Of a stretch of DNA of 64,000 bases, positions 10,337 to 22,191 are shown piece by piece; the stretch's first letter is position 1, and the number at the start of each line of letters is the position of its first letter. The notes below the pieces were generated by a model. That model had not been told where the DNA came from. It saw only the letters and a list, made by a program, of their open reading frames with translations, and ran no database searches. The position numbers and the translations under genes were made by a program. Source of the stretch: Henckelia pumila (Eukaryota; Streptophyta; Magnoliopsida; Lamiales; Gesneriaceae); the NCBI RefSeq assembly GCF_033568475.1, contig NC_133123.1, positions 4,216,001 through 4,280,000 of the forward strand, read 5' to 3'.

Positions 10337-12200
10337 TGTGGAAAACTGGCGAGTTCCCAGACCAATTACGATTGATACCCGGTGCAGCGGAAGTTTAAAA
10401 ATTTTCTCATGGAACGATTCCATGGTGTGGGTATCAACCATACAACGATTGAATTACGTGTGTGTAAAATTTAAATAACAATTAAATAAATTTTACCTCA
10501 AATCTCGCAACGAGATTAATGGACATCAACAGAACAATTCTGCTCTTGTTGTCTCTCCCTGGAACCGATGAACGCCTTCAATCAGGTCCACGAACAGAGG
10601 TTTAATCCCTCTGATAGATTGCACTAGAAAATCTATCAGAAGTTTTCTGCGAAGAGAATACACGAATTTGATTCGTTATTCCTTACTGCGATTCAAAATC
10701 ACAGACCGGAATTTTCTCGGGCAGAGCAAAGGGAGGGGACGGCCGATCGGTTTTGAGAGGGTCTAGGGTTTTCGAAATTTGCTCTCAAAATTTATGACCT
10801 GTTGTGTGTAATTTCTGTACTGAAATAACTTATTTATAATGCAGGCCACTAACACCTTAGGGCCCATTAGTCATAAGCTGGGGCCCGACAAGCAAAGCCC
10901 GCTCGTTCAGAAATTAATATAAAATTCATCGTGACTCCGATTGATGAAACGATTTCACCAATGTGCACAGAAACCATTTCTGCACGTTTTAAAGTCAAAA
11001 TAAATTTTCCTGAATCCGAATTCAGTGGTTTCCAAAAATGTCCATCCCTATGTCATTTTAGGAAATCCTACTCCCTTACTCTTATTTAAGAAGTCCAACT
11101 CCTTAGTTCATTAAATTTAACTCTTTAAATTTAACTATCTCAACGGGGATTAAAACTCCATTACACTGTGTGACCCTCAATGGTTCAGGGATACAGCTAG
11201 CCGTGGGCTCACAACTCCTTGTGACTCGGAACAACACTTTCCGACTTGCCCAACGAATCATGGTAAAGCGCCTAGCAACATCGCCCCATGATTCCCTAGG
11301 TATCACTGATAGTGCCTACAAGAACCAGTAGATTTTGGTTAGCGTACAGTACGGTCTCTTCATCCATATATCCCGATCGAATCAACAACCATTGGTATAT
11401 CGAGAGTCGCTCAAGATTCGATAACTATGCAATGCATCTTGAAGATCAAATTAGTGACATCGCATGTGCTACTAAGAAACCATTTCTTAAATCACATCAA
11501 GTACTCTGGCCAGAGATTTGTCACACTAATATCTCCTCAGATCGCATAGGATATCCACACTCGCAAGTATGTGGTGAATCCTTGACAACAATGCATTGAC
11601 TCCTATATGTGTCGTAACTGTACCCAATCTCGACACCTGATGACCCCCTCAGAGTCGGTAAACGAGTCAAAGCACAGTACTAGCATATAGAGTCTCCATG
11701 ATGTTTCAAGTCGTAAGGACTAATGGTGTACAACCAAAACCGCGGACTTTATCCACTCGATAAGTGATAACCACTTGGAAAGTCCGGATAGGGTAGTTCG
11801 ACTATTCATCCTATGAATATCCATTTGCATGCTTCGAACATCTCCATGTTCCCTACCAATGAAACGTGGTACTCCGCATCGCAAATGCTAGTCTCAAACT
11901 CGAGCGATCCTTATCCTTATTATCGGACGGCTCAATCGACTAGGAACGGTTTTAGAATATACAGTGACTATAAGATGTATTTCATGATAGACATCTCCAT
12001 GTTCTACCACATCTTACATACACTATAGTATATTCAAGGTCTTTATCAAAACAACAATAGTATATCACAATATAACAATATGAAGTAATGTAAAGTCATT
12101 GCCATAAAAGTGTAAATAATATTAAACAAAAGATTGTTTATACAAAGAGTCAACAAAGCCCATAGCCACACAGTTGGCTCACTGGGCACCCACTCTTACA
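10337..12200 (-). repeat. 5' LTR of young Copia element
   Basis: A 1864-bp copy of 2589-4453. It differs by one missing T near its TG end and one C/T change in the interior. It ends CA at 12200 and is followed by the CCACG duplication. The minus-strand TATAAATA box lies at 10831-10838. Confidence 0.95.
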
Positions 12201-13733
12201 CCACGACCACGCCCACGTCCTCGTCCTCGCCCACGACCAAAATCTGGTCTATGCCTTTGATTTTGATTTTCATTTTTAATTACGACATTTGCTTCTGGAA
12301 ATGCCGTTGATCCAGTGGGTCGGGATTGATGATTTCTTACTAACAATTCGTTGTTCTTTTCCGCCACAAGAAGACATGCGATGAGTTCAGAATATCTCGA
12401 AAATCCACGCACTCTATACTGTTGTTGTAGAGTTATATTTGATGCGTGAAAAGTGGAAAATGTTTTCTCAAGCATTTCTATCTCTGTGACTTCAAGTCCA
12501 CAGAATTTCAATTGTGAGACTATTCGATACATAGCTGAATTATAATCACTGACTTTTTTAAAGTTTTGGAATCTTAACATATTCCATTCATCACGGGCGG
12601 TCGGGAGTATAACTTTCCTTATATGCTCAAATATTTCTTTCAGCCCTTTCCATAAAATCATTGGGTCTTTTTCTGTGAGATACTCACATTTCAATCCTTC
12701 ATCAAGATGTCTACGTAAGAAAATCATAGACTTTGCCTTTTCTTGTGAGGATGATATATTATTTTCTTTTATGTTATCACTTAGATCCAATGACTCAAGA
12801 TGCATTTCTACATCGAGAGTCCATGTCATGTAATTCTTTCCGGTGATATCGAGCGCAACGAATTCAATCTTTGTCAAGTTTGACATGGTGGTACTAGAAA
12901 AATAACAATGCATTTTATTAGTTAATTTCCATTAATATGACAATACAAAATAATGGAAGAACGTAGATTACAAGTGCGTATATAAATAGATAAAAAAATA
13001 TGTGGTGGAAAATCGCCGATGAATACAAAACTCGTGAGCATGATGATCATAGTCGTTATGAAAAATATCCTTATAAATGCCATCATCTCCATCTTCGAAA
13101 AAACCGAGGATAAAATATTTTGAGAGAAAGAATGAATTTTGGTGTGATTGAAAATGAGTTTGAGTGATCATATATATAGGCAAAAAAATAGTAGTTTATG
13201 ACCGTTTGTGACCGTTGGGGGTAAGAAAAATCGAGTATGTGTTGAATAAAAATTTTGTGATAATGATGCAATGCATATAATGATAATCATAATTAAATAA
13301 TTATGTATATCATATCACATTATTATAAGGTCGGTGTCGTAAACAGCCTTTTATATAATATTGTGAAATTATACTAATAAAGTTAGTATAAAGTCAGGTA
13401 TAGTATATCATATCACATTATTATAAGATCGGTGTCGTAGACAATCTTTTATATAATATTGTGAAATTATACAAATATGATTATAATGTTTAAAAACTTT
13501 AGAGGCTTTTATACTTGTCGTATCCCTTACCGGGAGTGTGAGATGTCGTCTTAACATCCTCCCAGGATTTATAACAAGTTTTTAAAAAAATCATAACATG
13601 ATATTATATATTAAATATATACACAATAAAAAATATATAAACAGTAAAATAAAAATTCTTACATGTTGAATATTTTTATCTTCTCTTTGTGTTTTGGAGC
13701 GTCGGAAATCTTCGAGCGATCGTGCTGATAACG
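12201..13733 (-). mobile_element. Older Ty1/Copia element, gag and leader portion
   Basis: The 5' half of the element that the young Copia entered. A gag frame starts at an ATG at about 12886-12888 and reads toward the insertion point, with a typical Copia gag start (KNYMTWTLDVEMHL). The insertion lies in its Gly/Arg-rich stretch. The leader (about 12914-13733) carries a 70-bp direct repeat. Broken by the nested insertion and further decay elsewhere; treat as a fossil. Confidence 0.88.
13305..13472. repeat. 70-bp direct repeat in leader of older Copia
   Basis: Copies at 13305-13374 and 13403-13472 share about 95 percent of their bases (a few substitutions) and are separated by 28 bp. Both contain GGTGTCGTA and a TTATATAATATTGTG stretch. 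Confidence 0.85.
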
Positions 13734-13996
13734 TGTTGTGAAAAAGTAAAAATTTACGGTAAAAAGTAAATATTCCAAAACTCAAAATTTATCAAACTCT
13801 ACACTTTATAATATTTTTCTCTCAACTCAATTGTATTTTTCATCACAAATAAAGACCTATTTATAGATCCATATTTGAGATTAGTCCAAAAATTAAAACA
13901 TCATCATCTACATCATCACACACTAATTTTTCACATTTTACAACTCAATATTCAATATTCAATATTCAACAATAATAAAATAATATATTTTCAACA
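13734..13996 (-). repeat. Probable 5' LTR of older Copia element
   Basis: A 263-bp segment beginning TGTTG and ending CAACA, the usual inverted LTR ends. It contains a minus-strand TATAAATA box at 13858-13865. Just inside it, in element sense, is a CGTTATCAGCACGA stretch commonly seen after the LTR of plant Copia elements and likely serving as primer binding site. The partner LTR is outside the window, so the boundary rests on the end motif and context only. Confidence 0.7.
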
Positions 13997-16859
13997 GTTT
14001 GGTCATTGTTACTTTGTTTTCTTTGAATATTAAATATTAAACACAATACAAATGATTAGTTGATGGTGAAACAGCCCAATAAATAGCATCATTCATTTAA
14101 TTCAGAATTTGAATCGTAGTTCAAGAAAATTATTAAAAATAAAAAAGTAAACTTAGTTATATTTTTATTTTAGTTTGTAGCCATGTGCAATATGCCCATT
14201 TGTAATTTTAAATAAATTATAATGCTTGAATGGATAATTAATTAACTATTGATAAAATGGAAAAATTAATCATTACTAAACAATTAAAATTAAAACTAAT
14301 GTGATGTTTTCAATGGTTTAGTTTATTTTTGCATTTTATAATTTAGTATATCATATTAATTTGAGTGATATAATTGTCCTAACATAGTTGTACCCAATAA
14401 TTTAGAATTTATTAAATGGATCATAAAATAACTTCATAATTATAGTTAGCATAATACCACCTAATTTATATATAATCATTATCTAAAATTATACAATTTG
14501 GAAATCAGGAAAAAATTCTGAAAACTTGGTCAAAGTTTTTTTTAATTAATATTCTAATTTATTGTTAATAAACCAAGTATCATGGTATATTAAAAATTAA
14601 ATTAAATTAAATTAATAAATTGATTAGTCCAATATCCAATAGTTTCTATCTAAATAACATTAAGAACCAATAATTATGAACCATTAAAAATAAATTAGTT
14701 ATCTATTTCATATAAATGTACAAAAAGAAATTAACAGGAAATTAACAGGACATTAGATAATTTAACTTAATGTTATATGTTTAGCTTCTTTGATAAACAC
14801 CATTTATTGGTTAGTTATGAACATTATAGTTTGATATAAATCAAGAGAGGTTATAAATTTTGGTTATCTAATGGATACTTAATTATTAACCAACTAAATT
14901 ATCCACATTTTTCTCAAATTAAGTTAATTAATTATTTACATTAGAGTTCAAGAAAATTATTAAAGATAAAAAAAAGTAAAATTGAGTTATATTTATATTT
15001 TAGTTTGTAGTCATGTATACTTTTAATTTGAAATTATATATACCGCTCTAATGATAAATTATTAACTACTGAGGCAAAATTGATAAACAATTAAAAATAA
15101 CATTAATGCGATATTTTCAATGGTTTAATCTATTTTTGCATTTTATAATTTATTATATCATATTAATCTAAGTGATATAAGTGTCCTAATTAACTTAATT
15201 GTATCAATAGAATATATAATTAACTTAATTTAATTTAAAATTTATTAAATGGAGTCCGTAAAATAGCACCATGATTCTAACTGTAGTTAGAAGAATATCA
15301 CCTTATTATATTCTATAATCATTATCTAAAATAGTACAATTTGGAAATCATGAAAAAAAATGAATACTTACTTTGATCAAATTTTTTAATTAATATTCGA
15401 ATTTATTGGTAGTAAACCAAGTATCATGATGTATTAAAAATTATATTAAATTAAATCAATAAAAGGGTTAGTTTCTACTTGAATAACTTTAAGAACCAAA
15501 TCATTATGAACAACTAAAAAATTTTATTTATCTCGCACGTATAAATGTACAAAATAAATTAACAAGATCGTAGATAATTTAACTTATTGTTATATGTCCA
15601 ACTTTTTTGATAGACGTTCTGTATTATATTAATTGGTTATATTTTGATACATATTAATCTCATCGTTAGTTGTCATTATATCTCTATCTAAATTGTTGAT
15701 TGGTTATATTGTGTTACTTTTTTTCTTTATTGTATATTTATATGGTGTGTGGATGGATAAACATTTTTCAAAAAATTGTTTCAATCCATATTGTTTTATT
15801 TGTATTATGCTTATTATATTATTGTTTCTTAATAACACAAGTTTTAGAAATTGAATTTTTAACAATATATATGTTTTTAATTCATAACATTTTTAATTTG
15901 TATCAACGTCGCACGTTCGTTTTGCTAGTATATAGAAATATCCAAAACTCCAAGAATTAATAGTAGGCAAATTGCATACGGATGCCACGTAATTTTCATT
16001 CTATGAATTTCAATTTGAGGGGTAATTTGGTGCACAATGCGACACCCCCCCAAAAACGTGGTTTCTAGCATTTTATCCACAAAGCATAGCCAAGCGTCGT
16101 GGATAAACCAGCGTCTGGAATCCCTTTTTTTACTCCTACATACATTCGCTGGCATGGCATGTCCACAATTTCAAATAATAAATATAACAATATAATATGA
16201 CATAATCCATTAGGAATATTCCAGGTCCCAAACCTTTTTTTTTCTTTTTTAATTTCTTCAACTTTTAAACAAATTACTCAATGTCCTTACATACTACATC
16301 CATTAGATGCAAGTAATTTTGTCCTTATCCATCTGTACGTTGTTCATAGAATGAGTATTTTTCTTAACGCGCCACGAAAAAGACTTATATGATCGGTTTA
16401 CATATTTATAATTTTTGATAAAACGATAAATATTTGATCCTATATTAATACAAATTAATACTAGATTTAAAGTTGTCGAAAATGATACATAAGCATCTTG
16501 CAAATCATGTAATTTCCCAGAAAAAAATGTGTTGTTCTGACGATATTGGCACAAGTACTCAACTTTAATTTTTTGGCGTGTATCGAATACGCCAAAGAAT
16601 GATGCCACAGCATCATATGCATGTATGCAACAAAAAACTTTTTTTATACCACAAAAATCGAATCTTAATCTACTCAGCTAACTCATTGGTCCACTTGCCC
16701 AAATCCTTCATTCCCTCAACTTGTATATATATGTGTGTGCTAATAATACATCGAGGATAGAAATTGAATAAAATTGAGGAGGAAAAGAAGAAGAAGAAGA
16801 AAGAAGCAAGAAACAGTACTTGTTATAATATTACTTTCTTGAAATTAATATTCTTCAGT
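13997..16859. other. Gene-free AT-rich spacer left of the dynein light chain gene
   Basis: No supported gene. The first 1.7 kb is dominated by a diverged tandem duplication (14119-14840 and 14948-15660). A possible Helitron-type end occurs near 15905-15932. A short minus-strand frame at 15925-16155 shows no recognisable domain. The last 150 bp before 16860 include a GA-rich stretch that is probably 5' UTR. Confidence 0.7.
14119..15660. repeat. Diverged tandem duplication, period about 830 bp
   Basis: Both copies start TTCAAGAAAATTATTAAA (14119 and 14948) and then run parallel through several blocks, for example TTTGCATTTTATAATTTA, ACAATTTGGAAATCA and ACCAAGTATCATG, up to about 14840 and 15660. 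By eye identity is roughly 80 percent with many small indels, so the duplication is old. No coding frame is seen in either copy. Confidence 0.8.
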
Positions 16860-17350
16860 ATGTTAGAAGGAAAGGCAGTGATTGGTGAGACTGATATGCT
16901 TCAGACCATGCAACGAGATGCTCTCGATTTGGCTGCCAAAGCACTTGATTTCTTTGACGTCACAGAAGCCACAGAAATTGCCCGATCTATTAAGAAGGTA
17001 ACAATTATTTGTTTCTTTTTAATTTCATCTTAAAGTATATACTTTCTATGCATTGATAATATTTTTTTAAGGAAAATTATATTTGTATGTCTCGTCTCAT
17101 CTATTGTACGTACACATATAAATAACCAAATTGGGTATTTGGGTGGTTGAAATTACAGGGATTTGATGTGATGTACGGACCAGGTTGGCAATGTATTGTA
17201 GGGAAAGACTTTGGGTCGTTTGTCACACATTGTCACGGTTGTTTCATACATTTTTGTGTTGGGAGCCTTGCTATTTTACTCTTCAGAGGATCGACAGGAC
17301 TTGAATTCGAGGGAGATATTGAATTCCCCACTTTGAAGAGCATTGCATAA
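16860..17350 (+). CDS. LC8-type dynein light chain, 109 aa
   Basis: Two coding exons, 16860-16997 and 17159-17350, joined in phase 0 by a 161-bp GT-AG intron. The protein is a full-length LC8/DLC1-type dynein light chain. Its second exon carries the family core with GWQCIVG, FGSFVTH and a final AILLFRG strand that forms the peptide-binding groove; the first exon carries the two helices. Flowering plants lack dynein heavy chains, so the plant LC8 proteins are thought to act as dimerisation hubs for other partners, for example at nuclear pores. The first ATG after the GA-rich leader fits the family start. The C-terminal tail (GLEFEGDIEFPTLKSIA) is longer than in animal LC8. Confidence 0.93.
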
Positions 17351-18275
17351 AGTCGTGTGTATATTTATTTCCTAGTTCAAAAACGTGTTTCTCCTCGTCC
17401 TTATAAATTCGTATGCATAACGAAACAAACCCCGGATATTGAGCTCCCTTTGAGCTAGCTGTGCGAATCTTGAAATGGATTTGTTACTTTCACCATTAGT
17501 TATGGATAATTTAATGTCAATATATATACGTACATGATGAATTCGTGCAAATAATTAGCAAATTGTTTCTCGAAAACGATAGAATGTCCTCATACAATTT
17601 AGATAACAAAGGAAAATTGAGAAATGTGTCTTAAAAACTTTCATATAAACACTATTTTAGTGTGAATGCTTGTAATGGACACGTGTTATGTAGTAGAATA
17701 TTTTAAATATGTAATTAATCCACGCTCCATACATTTAATAGATACATTAATAATATTATATTCAACACTACTAAACGCAAAATTGGAGAATTAATTCTTG
17801 GTTATAATTATACCATTTTTCTTCCAGATTTAACGCCTGTACGTGTACGTAGATAATGTCCCAAATGTATTGATGGCATGCATTTGATCCATAACCTCGC
17901 AAAATGACAAATAAGATTGGTCGGAGTTATTGTTGATTTATTTGAGATAATTAACGATAAATAATTGATTGAAATAAAGTGTCGAAAATAAATATCTATA
18001 AAATTGCTCCGCCAAAAGTTTAAACAAACTATGTTAGAGCTAATGGGCCAAAAGTGCAATGACAACTAGGGGAAAAAATTCGTGTATATGACAAAAGTGG
18101 ATTTTTGTCACAATACGTACTTTTGAAATGGCTACAATTTTGTTGAATTAATTATATGGATTTATTCGGATACGTTACATACATGCATGTAGTACGTAAT
18201 TAATTCATATATAATAAAGTCATTGGAAAAAAAAAAAAAGCATGCATGCACGTAACGTAGAAATTACATTATGAA
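17351..18275. other. Spacer between dynein light chain and CNGC4
   Basis: About 0.9 kb of AT-rich sequence holding the 3' UTRs of the two convergent genes. No further gene, structured RNA or repeat is recognised. Confidence 0.6.
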
Positions 18276-21200
18276 TCAGAAATCAAAATGATCCTGATTT
18301 GGCTTAGGCGAGGTCAAAAGCGCCGTGTAAAGCCTGAGTCGATCCTCTCCAAGCGAAGAGCTCCTAGACAATGGCCTCCTGGGCCTAATAAAAGAAAGAG
18401 ATGTAAGCGTGAGGCGATGCTTATATCTCCTCCACGCCAACTGAATGGCCACACCTGCCCATGTTCTCCATCCAGGGGAGTAGTAACGTGCACTTCTCTT
18501 CACTTTTTCATTCACAAATGTGTACCGGAAATGCTGCGTCACGTACTTCACATCATCCGCTTCCAGCCCGAAAGCTTCCGTTGTTTCCAGTGTCACCAGT
18601 GTAGATGAAGACGGTGGAAGCCTTTCGATGAAGGGCCTTCGTAGACACCATGACAGCAGCTCGTCTCCACTGAAGTTCCCCGGCCCTAACATGCAGCAAC
18701 TCTTTACGCCGTCCCGCAGAACTTGGCTGCTTTGGAGATGACCTCTTACTATGAATATCATCCTTTGAACTGGATCTCCTTCTCGTGTTATCTTCATTCA
18801 TTCATTCATTCATTCATTCCCCAACAAATTAATAAAGAAATGTATGTTCTTTTATATCTTTACAATAATATTACGAGAAAACTGCAACACTTTGCGATTT
18901 TGGTCTTTTATGTTTTAATATTTCAGTTTTAGTCCTGCATGTTCCGATTTTTGGCAATTTCGGTCCTTTTTATTCAAAAATGCTTAAGTGGCACTGTACA
19001 CGTCAGCTCCACATCAGCACTGAATTGGTGGCACGTCAGAAAAATGACTAAAATTGCCAAAAAAATAAAAACAGCGGACTAAAACTGAAATCTGAAAATA
19101 TAAAGAACTGAAATCGCAAATATAAAGAACTGAAATCGCAAAGTGACAAACATACAGATACAGGAAAAAAAAAACAATTTTCACTAATATTATATAGCTT
19201 CTTAATTAATATATATTATATACTCACAGTTTCTCCTTTTGTGAATATGAGGGACTTGACCCGGTCACAGATATTCTCCAGCACCAAGTTATCCATGTGC
19301 TGGAACAAAGGCACCTGAAACGTATAGTTCCATTTGAATAATGTTACAATTCGAATAAAATAATGAAGCCAATTTCTTTTCTTATAAGTTATTAAAAGTT
19401 TCACCTGTCTCACTAAATCTAAACACAGATGGTATTTGATATCTCTCCTTAGCCCTTCAGGCAGATTTCGAGTCATCTCACATTCATCTACTCCGCGCAT
19501 TGCTGCCCAACGTTGCCTTTCGTAGTTCCTCACCCGTTGCCTAAACGACATTGGCAGACGTCTCTTCCTCATCCACCACTCTATGTTCCTCATCTTCAGC
19601 TGCATTGCTTGTTTCTTCGACGTAGTCGCATGCAGGAACACCTGATAATATCATTTCATGTGGCCATCTGTATCAAATTTTCGTTGGTGAAGAAATTAAA
19701 AAGAGGATATATATTTATATATATCTAACTTTGATCACCTTGATGTTACCAATCAACATTGTGACCAGAATTAGTCCAGTGGTCAGCACAATGATGATAA
19801 AAACAACCTCTAGCCAATCCGTAGTGCTCTCCAAATTCCCAAATGTACTGTACTCCATGCATTAATCACAATGTGAAATTTACATGTTGATTATCAAAAC
19901 AATTTATTATTCCATAACAGTATGTTATTTATATATTTACCTGAGAGTCATGAGGCCCCAGAAGATTGGAAACATTATTTTCTCCAAACGATTCTCATTC
20001 GTAACGAGCTGAACCGTCCATTTATAAGCTCCATAGGCGAAATTGTCATAATTTTGTAGGCAAGTGGATCTTGCGTTAGTGTTTTCGCCCCATATAAACC
20101 GCGGTCTATCTGTTATCAAATTTGTTGTTCCATAATAAATGGGTTGTTGGCAAGCCATCATTCTGAGGCTGCAGTCCTTTGTAACCATGCATTGCTCCTT
20201 TAAGCACTTTGCTGCCCTTTGTATGCCTAGCAAGTACCAGCATGCTCCCACTGCCTGCTCATTGGCATCATTTATATATAGACATGTTCTGGGCCGGGGG
20301 ACGTTTAATTCGCAATAAACTCGGATTCATATATAGATAGATAATTAATTGGAAGCTTACTACATACATGAGATGCCACAAAATAGGCGATCATGTTGAG
20401 AGCAATGCCCCACCAAACAGTTCCGAAAATATAGCCCGACAGATTCTGCATGCGTCGCAACAGGCAAACCGAATGGTAGATTTTGGGCACATATTGGAAG
20501 ATAAATGTTACTAATAGCACTGTCATCACCACCGTTGTTGATCCTTTATCCAACATCTTGGGGATCGCCACCCACATTACCATCTGAAAATTCATTCATA
20601 TAATTTCCCCAATGCTTTTTGCTAATCATGAGATATATTTCAAATATGGCAAGCTTGAGATTTGAGAAAATAGAAATTAGACGTTCTAATTTTCCATTTT
20701 TCAAACAAATCTACCATTCTTATAAATTATAATTTATAAGGTGCCCTTACACAAGAAAGTAAAATAGTTCCTTGGCTCTCGGTGACTTTGCTAATTACAC
20801 AACATGCAAAAGCAATCGTACGCCTATGCAATAAGGAAAATACTCAAATTCAACCGGCTAAATCGATTCTGGCGGCATAAGAGTTGTATATATCTTCATG
20901 CCAGATCGTCAATGAACCCAATGCATTTGAGGTCATATATGACATCTACATATTCAGATATGGACCTTAAGATCTCATAGTCATATATACATTATGTTCA
21001 TTGGATCCAATATAATGAAATTCTCCTTGCGCTAGCTAATTCTAGCGATAAGGAAATCAGAAGAGGTGCGAAACCGATTTCTTGATTCTTTTGTAGCCAG
21101 ATTGATAACTTAGTACTCCACATATTCAAAGATGCACATATAAATTCGTTAACCAAACCCTTGTTAACTAGCTTACTTGAATTTGAAGTTTATGGCATCT

Positions 21201-22191
21201 TCATTGTAAACGTACAATGTAAATAAAAATGTAATTATGTGCATATATATGTCTATATGTACACACACACACACAAAAATTATTTGCTCATCTCGACATA
21301 TATATATTTCATATGGCCTCAGTTTTTGTGGACATTTAAAATTTACGCTCAGGCTAGGCCAAAGGGTACGATAGTATATATACAAAAGCCAGTTAATATT
21401 ATTTCTGCATGCATAGTGTATATATATATGTGTGTGTGTGTGTGTGTGATACTCAGTACTCCACTTAGCTACTGCATACATACAAACAATTAAGATTGAG
21501 ATGACATTCCAGATTCTTTACAACCTCACAAGAACCCACACAATACGTCCAAAAATTTAATCCAGCTTACAATTTGGCTGAGTGCCACACGTTATTAATA
21601 ATTTTTTCAGCGAAGAGAGAAAGAAAAATGGACATATATATATATATATAATCTTTGTAATTAATTAATTACCTGGGGCAATGGAAGGATGACGAATAGA
21701 TCCAGAAAGAAACCCTTTTTACCGTTGAAATATTTCGTCGACGCCGGCATGGATGGAGTGGTGACGTCATGCAACGGGGGGCGGCGGCTGATGTTAAGCT
21801 GCAGCCACAAGTTCCACAAGTGGAAGGCATCGGTGGTGGTTCGGAGAACGGTGACGGTGACAGCGAACCAACCGTCAACGAAGAGGCACATGCAGTTGTC
21901 GCTCACTGAGAGGGCGTAGAAGAAAAGCGGATCCACGAACAAGCCAGCCGCGGACACCAGCAGGAATATTCTGTTCCATTCTTGAACCCATCTTGCCCTG
22001 GGGTCCAATACTCCGCCCCACAACCACCCATCATTCCGTCGCCGCCCGATGTTCATGAACATGTCTTGCTCTACTTCTTGGTTCGCCGCCGCCGCCGCCA
22101 ACTCCTCCTCATAATCTTCTTCTTCTGAATAAGAATCAGTTTCGTCGCCGCCGTCGGTATGGCTAAGCCGTTCTCGCACATTACTCGTCAT
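18276..22191 (-). CDS. CNGC4: Cyclic nucleotide-gated channel, CNGC4 type, 665 aa
   Basis: Seven coding exons on the minus strand: 22191-21673, 20583-20368, 20254-19941, 19847-19739, 19641-19405, 19314-19228, 18791-18276. All junctions keep frame with GT-AG introns. The product closely resembles Arabidopsis CNGC4 (DND2/HLM1): acidic N-terminus, six membrane segments, a pore loop ending STFGNLEST across the exon 3/4 junction, a cyclic-nucleotide-binding domain (about 455-590) with the GNFSGDELLSWCL phosphate cassette, and an IQ calmodulin motif (about 610, AIQLAWRRYKHRL). CNGC4 works at the plasma membrane with CNGC2 as a calcium channel in immune signalling and defence suppression. Length is slightly under the Arabidopsis 694 aa. 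The last intron holds a MITE and ends in a tetranucleotide repeat instead of a pyrimidine tract. Confidence 0.95.
18793..18820. repeat. ATTC tetranucleotide repeat at a splice acceptor
   Basis: Consecutive CATT/ATTC units abut CNGC4 exon 7. Read on the gene strand, the intron ends in GAATGAATGAATGAAG, purine-rich where a pyrimidine tract would be expected. Confidence 0.85.
18874..19184. mobile_element. Non-autonomous DNA transposon (MITE) in CNGC4 intron 6
   Basis: A 311-bp segment with long imperfect inverted ends: the left side carries CACTTTGCGATTTTGGTC and the right side, inverted, CACTTTGCGATTTCAGTTC. It is flanked on both sides by the 8-bp repeat TAATATTA (18866-18873 and 19185-19192). 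The middle holds CACGTCAGCTCCACATCAG, typical of common plant foldback elements. No coding capacity. The 8-bp duplication would fit hAT, but the AT-rich repeat could be partly chance. Confidence 0.6.
21416..21450. repeat. TA/TG dinucleotide microsatellite in CNGC4 intron 1
   Basis: A run of TA steps followed by about nine TG units. A shorter AC run lies at about 21260-21275. Likely polymorphic. Confidence 0.85.

Larger units (their letters stand above)
2589..12200 (-). mobile_element. Young, apparently whole Ty1/Copia LTR retrotransposon nested in the older Copia
   Basis: A 9.6-kb element on the minus strand: 5' LTR 10337-12200, primer binding site 10323-10335, a long leader, one polyprotein frame 4468-8382, polypurine tract about 4454-4464, and 3' LTR 2589-4453. 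LTRs begin TG and end CA and are flanked by CCACG duplications. The two LTRs differ at two positions that I noticed in about 1865 bp (roughly 0.1 percent). With commonly used plant rates this means an insertion well under 0.1 million years old, an estimate that rests on very few differences. LTR length, the long leader and polyprotein similarity suggest an Angela-like lineage, which is inference. The element looks whole. Confidence 0.95.

Noticed and set aside
15925-16155. 76-codon minus-strand frame
   Set aside because: No family resemblance, starts and ends in AT-rich spacer, no splice partners.
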